Shown here: piece by piece, positions 1 to 5,030 of the stretch
Layout: each line of letters starts with the position of its first letter
How positions within the stretch are numbered: the first letter of the stretch is position 1
Assembly: GCA_003165095.1 (NCBI GenBank)
Contig: PLSH01000062.1
Coordinates: 1-5,030 of the forward strand
Source of the DNA: Acidobacteriaceae bacterium
Lineage (GTDB): Bacteria > Acidobacteriota > Terriglobia > Terriglobales > Acidobacteriaceae
Length of the DNA: 5,030 nt
Reading direction: 5' to 3'
Notes under the pieces: generated by a model
The model's database searches: none
What the model saw: the letters and a program-made list of their open reading frames with translations, nothing else
What the model was told of the DNA's origin: nothing
Position numbers and translations under genes: made by a program

Positions 1-600
1 AAACCTGTGCAGTTGCTCGTCATACTGCTCGATGCGGCCGGTGAGGATGTCGTAGTACCAGCCATGCACGGTTAGCCGGCCCTCGTGCATGGCGTGCTTC
101 ACGGAGGGCTGGGCCTTGAGGTTGATGAGTTGCGCGACCACGTTGCCGCGGATGAGCGCGGCCAGTTCCGCGCTGTCGCCGTCGGCCGGATTGAGCGGCG
201 GGCGGTGGGCAAAGGCTTCCTCAACGTGGTGCAGCCAACGCTCGGCCCTGGGCAGGCCTGCGAGAGCGGTGGGGTCCAGCGCGGCCTTGAGCGCTCCGCA
301 GTCGGAGTGCCCGCAGAGAATGGCGTGGCCGACTTTGAGCACCTCTACGGCATATTCGATGGTGGCCGTAACCCCGTCCACGTCGAGGTTGGTAACGGGC
401 ACGACGTTGCCGGCGTTGCGGGTGATGAAGAGATCGCCCGGTTCGGTACCTAGAAACAGGTCGGGTACGACGCGCGAGTCAGAACAGGTGATGAAGAGCC
501 ACTGCGGCGCCTGGCCCTCTGCCAGCAGATGAAAATGACTTTTCATCTGAGGAAAGACCTCGGCCAGAAAACGCCTGTGCCCCTCGATTAGCCGTTCCAT
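1..600 (-). CDS. Beta-class carbonic anhydrase, 3' end cut by the window edge
   Basis: Zinc enzyme interconverting CO2 and bicarbonate, normally cytoplasmic. Numbered from the chosen start, the translation has the full beta-class signature: CSDSR with zinc ligand Cys39 and the Asp41-Arg43 dyad, RNAGN at about 61-65, and GHSDCGA supplying zinc ligands His98 and Cys101. The end (VHGWYYDILTGRIEQYD) matches the family's C-terminus, so only a few residues should be missing past the left edge. No stop is seen; 200 codons are visible. I chose the ATG at 600 because MERLIEGHRRF is the usual family beginning and GGAGG lies five bases upstream. An in-frame ATG at 657 would add 19 residues (MRYAGKDGSGYKWSLSEAE), has no clear ribosome binding site, and would use up most of the divergent promoter space. 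The gene is divergent from the phosphatase pair. Family assignment is very secure; the start is moderately secure. Confidence 0.95.
   Translation of the reverse strand, partial: MERLIEGHRRFLAEVFPQMKSHFHLLAEGQAPQWLFITCSDSRVVPDLFLGTEPGDLFITRNAGNVVPVTNLDVDGVTATIEYAVEVLKVGHAILCGHSDCGALKAALDPTALAGLPRAERWLHHVEEAFAHRPPLNPADGDSAELAALIRGNVVAQLINLKAQPSVKHAMHEGRLTVHGWYYDILTGRIEQYDEQLHRF
526..549. repeat. Perfect 10-bp inverted repeat with 4-base loop inside the carbonic anhydrase gene
   Basis: The arm CAGATGAAAA (526-535) and its exact reverse complement TTTTCATCTG (540-549) flank TGAC. On the coding strand it spans codons for Gln-Met-Lys-Ser-His-Phe-His-Leu, starting about 50 bases after the preferred start codon. 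The repeat is seen directly. A function (mRNA hairpin near the 5' end, or a protein-binding site) is only a possibility. There is no T-run to make it a terminator. Confidence 0.55.
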
Positions 601-605
601 CTCCG

Positions 606-610
606 CCTCC
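606..610 (-). promoter_or_regulatory. Ribosome binding site for the carbonic anhydrase start at 600
   Basis: On the minus strand GGAGG is followed by five bases (CGGAG) and then ATG. It is the only strong Shine-Dalgarno match near either candidate start and favours the ATG at 600 over the one at 657. Confidence 0.6.
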
Positions 611-649
611 GACAGGCTCCATTTGTATCCAGACCCGTCTTTGCCAGCG

Positions 650-670
650 TATCGCATTGTTGCTGCGATA
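650..670. promoter_or_regulatory. Candidate operator: 7-bp dyad in the divergent intergenic region
   Basis: TATCGCA (650-656) and TGCGATA (664-670) are exact reverse complements separated by seven bases (TTGTTGC). The dyad lies in the short region between the divergent carbonic anhydrase and phosphatase genes. Its right arm overlaps a -10-like hexamer and ends 11 bases before the phosphatase ATG. That position suits a dimeric repressor acting on one or both genes. The symmetry is seen directly; the binding role is inferred and no regulator family is recognised. Confidence 0.35.
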
Positions 671-674
671 TAGT
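669..674 (+). promoter_or_regulatory. Possible -10 element for the phosphatase operon
   Basis: TATAGT differs from TATAAT at one position. Transcription from it would begin around 680-682, at or next to the ATG at 682, giving a leaderless message. No -35 match lies at normal spacing; the closest, TTGCCA at 641-646, is 22 bases upstream. The call rests on one hexamer and is weak. Confidence 0.25.
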
Positions 675-681
675 TACTTCG

Positions 682-2658
682 ATGCTTCCCCGAAAGCTCC
701 TGGCCGTTGGATTTCTGCTGCTCGCTGCCTGCGCACCCTACGCAGGGGCGCAGAACACTGGGCACGGGCCCACGCCAGGCCAACTGAATCCGCGCCATTT
801 CGACGCCTACTGGCTGGGACTTCGGGTGAATCTTGGCCCCGACTGGCTTTTTTCGCCGGACGACAACTCCGCCTACGCGTCGCCAACTTATGACGACAGC
901 GGCTGGAAGACGGTCTCACAAAACAAGCAGTTGACCGACTACGGCGTCCGCAATATCCCTTACGCCTGGTATCGCATCCACGTTCACGTGGACCCTCGCT
1001 GGAACAACCTGGCGGTCGAGGTCCAGTACATCACGGGCAGTTATGAACTCTACGTCAACGGAGTGCGCATCGGCGCGAACGGCGCGATGAATGGAATGCT
1101 TGAGTCCAGCCAGGACTACCTGACCTCTTACGACATTCCCGACAGCATGATTGCCCCCAATGGCGATCTCGTCATTGCCATTCGCTTCGCCATCAACAAA
1201 ATGGGCGACCAGGGCCCGGGCACCAGCACGCCCCTCACCGCCGATCGCATCTTCATTGCCAACCGCGAACAGGCGCCGCGCGACGCCAGCTATGAGGCGT
1301 CCCACCAGACCGCAAGCTACTTCATCCTCTTTGGCCTCAACCTTGTCGTGGGCATCGTTGCACTCGCGCTTTACCTTGCCATGCGCAGTCAGGCGGAGTA
1401 TCTGGCCATCTCCATCGCGCTGCTTGCCACCAGCCTTCAGGCGGCCGTGACGATCTGGATTCATCTCCACGCCTCGACTGCCGCTGATGACTTTCTGAGC
1501 TGGCTTGCGATTGGCATTACGGGAGTTGCGGGCATTGAGTTCGTTCGCCTGATTGTTCACTTGCGACGCTCGCGCTGGCTGCTGGCGTTGGAGATCGTAT
1601 TGTTCCTGTGCTACTTTTCCAAACCACTGCTCGATATCGGCCTCTGGACGGGATATTCAGCTTTCGCCGCGTTCTTTGTTCCGTCGCTGATCGTTGCTGC
1701 ACTGTTACCCGCGCTGCTCCTCAGGGCCACACTGCGCGGCAACCGCGATGCTCGCCTGTTTCTTCCCCCCGTCGCGTTCATTGGCTTTCTCAATTACTGG
1801 AACTTCCTGGCGCAGCTATCTTTCTACTTTCACTTGTCTCTGAAGATCCCTCCCATACCCTATTTCCATCTCGCCAGTTACGGATTCATCCTCTGGGACG
1901 TGTGGGGCATCATCTACTGCGTGACTATGCTCCTGTTCCTGGTGCTGCGCACCATCGGCATTGCCCGCGAGCGCGCCCAGGCCGCGGCGGAACTTGAAGC
2001 GGCGCGGACTGTTCAACAAGTATTGATCCCGGAGGAGACTCCGACGGTGCGGGGATTTGCGATTCACAGCGTCTACAAGCCGGCTGGGCAGGTGGGCGGG
2101 GATTTCTTTCAGATACTCGGTACAGTCAACGGCGGCGTTCTGGCGGTGATTGGGGATGTAAGCGGCAAGGGAATGCCGGCGGCGATGACGGTTTCGCTGC
2201 TGGTGGGCACGGTGCGGACGCTGGCGCACTATACGCAGAGCCCGGGCGAGATTTTGGCGGCGATGAATCAGCGGATGTTGGCACGCAGCGGCGGAGGATT
2301 TACCACTTGCCTGGTGCTGCGCGCTGATGCAGATGGAAAGCTGACCGTTGCCAACGCGGGGCACATTGCGCCGTACCTTGGCGGCAAAGAGCTGCCGCTG
2401 GTGAATGGGCTGCCGCTGGGACTTGCGGCTGAATCGAACTACACCGAAACGACATTTCAGCTGGGGCCGGGGCAGCAGCTCATGCTGGTGACCGACGGGG
2501 TGGTGGAAGCACGCGAGAAGGACGGCGCGCTGTTTGGATTTGAACGCACGGCCGCTCTCAGCGTTCATTCCGCCGAATCCATCGCCGACGCCGCCCAACA
2601 ATTCGGCCAGGACGACGACATCACCGTGCTTACCCTGCAAAGGATAGTCCCCACATGA
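682..2658 (+). CDS. Seven-transmembrane receptor phosphatase (periplasmic jelly-roll, 7TM, SpoIIE/RsbU-type PP2C)
   Basis: Predicted inner-membrane sensor whose cytoplasmic end removes phosphate from Ser/Thr, by family knowledge usually on a STAS anti-sigma-factor antagonist. Residues 1-23 are a signal peptide with both a lipobox (LAAC, Cys17) and a possible AGA-Q signal peptidase I site. Residues 35-200 form a predicted beta-rich periplasmic domain resembling GH2-type galactose-binding jelly rolls (YDDSGWKTV, AWYRIHV, YELYVNGVRIG). About seven hydrophobic helices follow (near 214-233, 240-260, 270-292, 299-312, 325-348, 363-383, 400-423), the layout of 7TMR-DISM receptors. A charged helical linker (about 426-447) leads to the SpoIIE domain. 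There VGGD (Asp474), GDVSGKG (Asp492), TDGVVEA (Asp605) and GQDDDIT (Asp644-646) keep the expected metal-binding acidic residues, so it should be active. No Shine-Dalgarno is seen; the start is fixed by the signal peptide. The stop overlaps the next start. The ligand is unknown. Confidence 0.93.
   Translation: MLPRKLLAVGFLLLAACAPYAGAQNTGHGPTPGQLNPRHFDAYWLGLRVNLGPDWLFSPDDNSAYASPTYDDSGWKTVSQNKQLTDYGVRNIPYAWYRIHVHVDPRWNNLAVEVQYITGSYELYVNGVRIGANGAMNGMLESSQDYLTSYDIPDSMIAPNGDLVIAIRFAINKMGDQGPGTSTPLTADRIFIANREQAPRDASYEASHQTASYFILFGLNLVVGIVALALYLAMRSQAEYLAISIALLATSLQAAVTIWIHLHASTAADDFLSWLAIGITGVAGIEFVRLIVHLRRSRWLLALEIVLFLCYFSKPLLDIGLWTGYSAFAAFFVPSLIVAALLPALLLRATLRGNRDARLFLPPVAFIGFLNYWNFLAQLSFYFHLSLKIPPIPYFHLASYGFILWDVWGIIYCVTMLLFLVLRTIGIARERAQAAAELEAARTVQQVLIPEETPTVRGFAIHSVYKPAGQVGGDFFQILGTVNGGVLAVIGDVSGKGMPAAMTVSLLVGTVRTLAHYTQSPGEILAAMNQRMLARSGGGFTTCLVLRADADGKLTVANAGHIAPYLGGKELPLVNGLPLGLAAESNYTETTFQLGPGQQLMLVTDGVVEAREKDGALFGFERTAALSVHSAESIADAAQQFGQDDDITVLTLQRIVPT
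1984..2649 (+). repeat. Catalytic-domain duplication, copy 1
   Basis: This linker-plus-SpoIIE segment is repeated in the next gene at 3345-4022. By eye the proteins are about 80 percent identical over 219 aligned residues, with a single four-residue insertion in copy 2. In the core (residues 491-570 here) 76 of 80 residues match. Exact DNA matches include 2218-2246, 2296-2324 and 2523-2554, each found 1373 bases downstream. Confidence 0.9.
2639..2644 (+). promoter_or_regulatory. Ribosome binding site for the second phosphatase
   Basis: AAAGGA lies ten bases before the ATG at 2655, inside the last codons of the upstream gene. With the ATGA overlap it supports translational coupling of the two phosphatases. 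Confidence 0.5.
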
Positions 2659-4025
2659 CGGCCGTTCTTCTGCTGGGCGCGGGGTACCCGCTGCTGCAGC
2701 AGCTCTTTCCGCCCGTGCCGCTCATCGAGCAGGTGCAAAACACACCCTTGCTGATCACCGCCGTGCTGATGTTCTGCCTGGCGGCGGCTTTCCTGGCGCT
2801 CTGGCGAGCCGCGCCCGATTTTCGAGCGTTTCGCAGCCTGGGCATCTTTTTCGCAATGGTTGCCGTGACCCAGTCATTCGATTACTTCGGGGGCCTGGCC
2901 CCCTATTGGAGTCTACGAGCCATAGCGTCAGGCATGCTCGTGGCAACAGCGGGCGAGGCAATGCAGGTTCCGCGTCGCCGCTGGACATTGTTGTTCTGGC
3001 CAATCTATCTCTTTGTTTTCATCGCGGTGTGGTTTCCAAACTTGTCTTTTACCGCCGAATGGCCGGTGCTCGCATCCGAGGCGCCGCTCGCCGTTCTGAT
3101 CGTCCAGGGGCTCAGGCGCCGTAGCGCACGCGACAGAATGATTGCCGCGGCATTCCTGTTTTATTGGTTCGTGCGCCTCACACTTTCCACCTCTTTGGGG
3201 CTCCTGACGGGCATGAAGCAATACGCCTCTATCGGTGGCTGGCACTGGCAGTACACCATCACCACACTGACCCTCCTGGGAACCGTGACGCTTGCCATCC
3301 TGGCTCACGACCTTATCCGCGACCGCCGCGAGAAGCAGCGCATGGCCGCTGAACTCGAGGCCGGCCGCGCCGTTCAGCAGGTTCTCATTCCTGAAGAGAT
3401 TCCCACGATCCCGGGATTCAACATTCAATCGGTCTACAAGCCCTACGGGGAAGTTGGCGGTGATTTTTTCCAGGTGCTACCGGTCAACCGCAAGGGAACC
3501 GCCGGCGGAGTGCTCGTGATCATTGGAGACGTGAGCGGCAAGGGAATGCCGGCTGCCATGACTGTCTCTCTGCTGGTGGGCACCGTGCGCACGCTGGCGC
3601 ACTATACGCAGAGCCCGGGAGAGATTTTGGCGGCGATGAATACGCGCATGCTGGCACGCAGCGGCGGCGGATTTACCACTTGCCTGGTGCTGCGCGCCGA
3701 TGCGGATGGGAAGCTGACCATCGCCAATGCGGGCCACGTCGCGCCTTATCTTTGCGGCAAAGAACTCCCCATCGAAAACAACCTGCCTCTCGGCCTCGCC
3801 GCCGACACGACTTACGCCGAATCCACTTTCCAGCTCGCGCCCAGCCAGCAACTCACCCTGCTCACTGACGGAGTAGTTGAAGCCCGTAACAAATCCGGCG
3901 CGCTGTTTGGATTTGAACGCACGGCCGAGATGAGCGTCGAGCCCGCGGAGACCATCGCGCAAACGGCGCAGAACTTTGGCCAGGACGACGACATTACGGT
4001 GTTGACGCTGGCCCGCACTGCCTGA
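2655..4025 (+). CDS. Membrane-anchored SpoIIE/RsbU-type PP2C phosphatase, paralogue of the upstream gene
   Basis: Predicted inner-membrane protein of 456 residues with a cytoplasmic Ser/Thr phosphatase domain, likely acting on an anti-sigma antagonist or similar STAS protein. Residues 1-222 hold six or seven hydrophobic segments (clearest near 31-50, 58-79, 110-127, 161-184 and 200-221) and no periplasmic domain or cleavable signal. Local parallels with the upstream membrane domain, such as RRRW before a long helix and a terminal helix running into a charged linker, suggest a diverged 7TM of the same origin. The linker (223-243) precedes a SpoIIE domain with Asp270 (VGGD), Asp292 (GDVSGKG), Asp405 (TDGVVEA) and Asp444-446 (GQDDDIT), all intact. 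The start overlaps the upstream stop as ATGA, so the genes form an operon and are probably made together. The signal sensed is unknown. Domain call secure; function by family inference. Confidence 0.93.
   Translation: MTAVLLLGAGYPLLQQLFPPVPLIEQVQNTPLLITAVLMFCLAAAFLALWRAAPDFRAFRSLGIFFAMVAVTQSFDYFGGLAPYWSLRAIASGMLVATAGEAMQVPRRRWTLLFWPIYLFVFIAVWFPNLSFTAEWPVLASEAPLAVLIVQGLRRRSARDRMIAAAFLFYWFVRLTLSTSLGLLTGMKQYASIGGWHWQYTITTLTLLGTVTLAILAHDLIRDRREKQRMAAELEAGRAVQQVLIPEEIPTIPGFNIQSVYKPYGEVGGDFFQVLPVNRKGTAGGVLVIIGDVSGKGMPAAMTVSLLVGTVRTLAHYTQSPGEILAAMNTRMLARSGGGFTTCLVLRADADGKLTIANAGHVAPYLCGKELPIENNLPLGLAADTTYAESTFQLAPSQQLTLLTDGVVEARNKSGALFGFERTAEMSVEPAETIAQTAQNFGQDDDITVLTLARTA
3345..4022 (+). repeat. 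Catalytic-domain duplication, copy 2
   Basis: Direct repeat of 1984-2649. Identity is uneven: 3591-3641 matches copy 1 at 50 of 51 bases, and 3896-3927 matches exactly over 32 bases, while the stretches before the first tract and near the 3' end differ at many silent positions. A four-residue insertion (near GTAG, residues 281-284) distinguishes this copy. Confidence 0.9.
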
Positions 4026-4086
4026 TCCAGGCGCGTGTCGCTGGCAGAAAATCCGCCTCCACAATCCCCCCGCCGCAAGACTCCGG

Positions 4087-4092
4087 TAAACT
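4087..4092 (+). promoter_or_regulatory. Possible -10 element for ffh
   Basis: TAAACT matches TATAAT at four of six positions and lies 12 bases before the ffh ATG, so the leader would be only a few bases long. No -35 match is evident. The rest of the 79-base gap (4026-4104) holds no Shine-Dalgarno and no convincing terminator, so ffh may also be read from the upstream operon. Weak call. Confidence 0.2.
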
Positions 4093-4104
4093 TGAATCTG
4101 ACCT

Positions 4105-5030
4105 ATGTTTGATAACCTCACTGACAAACTCCAACGTGTGTTCAAGACCCTGCGCGGCCAGGGCACGCTTACTGAAGAAAACATTGCCGAGGCTCTGGCT
4201 GCCATTCGCGTGGCGCTGCTTGAGGCCGACGTCAATCTCAACGTGGTCAACGACCTGATCGAGCACATTCGCGTGAAGGCCGTGGGCACTGAAGTTTTGA
4301 CCGCGCTGTCGCCCTCAGAGCAGGTGATCAAGATCGTCCGCGACGAGCTGATGGAGCTGCTGGGCAAGGACACGGCGCGCTTTAAATTCGCATCGCAGCC
4401 GCCGACGGTGATTCTGATGGCGGGGCTGCAGGGATCGGGCAAGACCACAACGAGCGGCAAGCTGGCGGCGTGGCTCAAGAAGGGCGGGCACAGGCCGATG
4501 CTGGTGTCGGTGGACGTGTACCGTCCGGCGGCGCGCGAGCAGCTCAGGGTGGTGGCGAAATCGATTGAGGCCAAGCTCTACGAGGGCGACCAGAAGGGCG
4601 AACCGGCGGGGTCGGCGCTGGTGGAGCGGCTGGCCAAGGAGGCGCGCCGCGAGGCCGTCATCATGGGCTGCGACACGCTGATCGTGGACACGGCGGGACG
4701 GCTGCACATCGACGAAGAGCTGATGGGGGAGATGGAGCGGCTGAAAAAGCTGCTCAACCCGCAGGAGATTCTGTTCATTGCCGACGCGATGACGGGGCAG
4801 GACGCGGTGAACTCCGCGCAGGATTTTCACAAGCGCCTGGGATTGACGGGCGTGATATTGACCAAGATGGACGGCGATGCGCGCGGCGGCGCTGCGCTGT
4901 CGATTCGGCATGTGACGGGGCAGCCGATCAAGTTTATCGGCGTGGGCGAAAAGCCGGACGCGTTTGAGCCGTTTCATCCCGATCGAATTGTGGGGCGGAT
5001 TCTGGGGATGGGCGACATGATGTCGCTGAT
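4105..5030 (+). CDS. ffh: Signal recognition particle GTPase Ffh, 3' end cut by the window edge
   Basis: Ffh (SRP54) binds SRP RNA and signal sequences of nascent membrane proteins, and with receptor FtsY targets ribosomes to the membrane by GTP hydrolysis. The visible 308 codons cover the N domain (1 to about 95, with ALLEADVN at 37-44) and the G domain. The G domain carries GLQGSGKTT (107-115, P-loop), DVYRPAA (137-143), DTAGR (195-199), TKMDGDARGG (253-262) and GVGEKPDAF (279-287). GMGDMMSL at the edge is the beginning of the methionine-rich M domain. Relative to a typical length near 450 residues, roughly 140 are missing beyond the window. The motifs identify Ffh rather than FtsY, since there is no acidic N-terminal extension and the N domain starts directly with MFDNLTDKLQRVF. 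The start is fixed by this family-typical N-terminus, although no Shine-Dalgarno is visible. All GTPase motifs are intact. Confidence 0.97.
   Translation, partial: MFDNLTDKLQRVFKTLRGQGTLTEENIAEALAAIRVALLEADVNLNVVNDLIEHIRVKAVGTEVLTALSPSEQVIKIVRDELMELLGKDTARFKFASQPPTVILMAGLQGSGKTTTSGKLAAWLKKGGHRPMLVSVDVYRPAAREQLRVVAKSIEAKLYEGDQKGEPAGSALVERLAKEARREAVIMGCDTLIVDTAGRLHIDEELMGEMERLKKLLNPQEILFIADAMTGQDAVNSAQDFHKRLGLTGVILTKMDGDARGGAALSIRHVTGQPIKFIGVGEKPDAFEPFHPDRIVGRILGMGDMMSL

Noticed and set aside
85..532. Two plus-strand open frames opposite the carbonic anhydrase
   Set aside because: The minus-strand frame encodes a complete beta carbonic anhydrase signature; the plus-strand translations resemble nothing and are shadows.
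916..1560. Minus-strand open frame of 214 codons inside the first phosphatase
   Set aside because: It is antisense to the sensor region of a gene with clear domain structure and has low-complexity composition typical of a shadow frame.
2889..2903. GC-only palindrome GGGGGCC-T-GGCCCCC within the second phosphatase gene
   Set aside because: It lies in coding sequence for FGGLAP, has no T-run, and short GC palindromes are expected in GC-rich DNA.
682..4025. The phosphatase pair as one gene split by a frameshift
   Set aside because: Each frame has its own complete SpoIIE domain and its own membrane domain, and the junction is a standard ATGA overlap with an upstream AAAGGA, so these are two genes.
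4020..4032. Inverted repeat GCCTG-ATC-CAGGC across the stop codon of the second phosphatase, as a terminator
   Set aside because: The stem is only five base pairs with a three-base loop and no T-run follows, so it does not support intrinsic termination.
3477..4574. Long minus-strand open frame opposite the phosphatase and ffh
   Set aside because: It is antisense to two clearly identified genes, spans their junction, and its translation has no recognisable domain; long antisense frames are common with GC-biased third positions.

Overview
The window looks like ordinary chromosomal DNA from a GC-rich, probably Gram-negative bacterium. The Ffh sequence, the signal-peptide style and the paired membrane-anchored RsbU/SpoIIE-type phosphatases with a VGGDFFQ motif all recall Acidobacteriota (Terriglobia). 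That placement is from recognition only, not from a search. No mobile element, tRNA, rRNA or CRISPR array is visible, and there is no gene-free stretch longer than about 100 bases.

Layout. (1) Positions 1 to about 600, minus strand: a beta-class carbonic anhydrase that runs off the left edge and lacks only its last few residues. (2) About 601-681: a short divergent intergenic region with a perfect 7-bp dyad (TATCGCA-N7-TGCGATA) and a -10-like hexamer just before the next start. (3) 682-2658, plus strand: a 658-residue receptor phosphatase with signal peptide, periplasmic jelly-roll-like domain, seven membrane helices, helical linker and cytoplasmic SpoIIE/PP2C catalytic domain. (4) 2655-4025, plus strand: a 456-residue paralogue overlapping the first by ATGA. 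It has a membrane domain without the periplasmic domain, the same linker and a very similar catalytic domain. (5) 4026-4104: a 79-base gap with no convincing terminator. (6) 4105 to the right edge, plus strand: ffh, the signal recognition particle GTPase, cut near the start of its M domain.

The two phosphatases are the most interesting part. They look like a translationally coupled tandem duplication in which the sensor halves have diverged almost beyond recognition. The catalytic halves remain about 80 percent identical by eye, reaching 76 of 80 residues in the core. At DNA level the identity is patchy (for example 50 of 51 bases in one tract, clearly less on both sides), which suggests gene conversion between the copies. 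By family knowledge, such phosphatases dephosphorylate STAS-type anti-sigma-factor antagonists in partner-switching pathways. No STAS protein or anti-sigma kinase lies in the window, so the target is unknown. The flanking carbonic anhydrase and ffh are housekeeping-type genes, and any functional link to the phosphatases is speculative. I did not find a clearly new biological system here.
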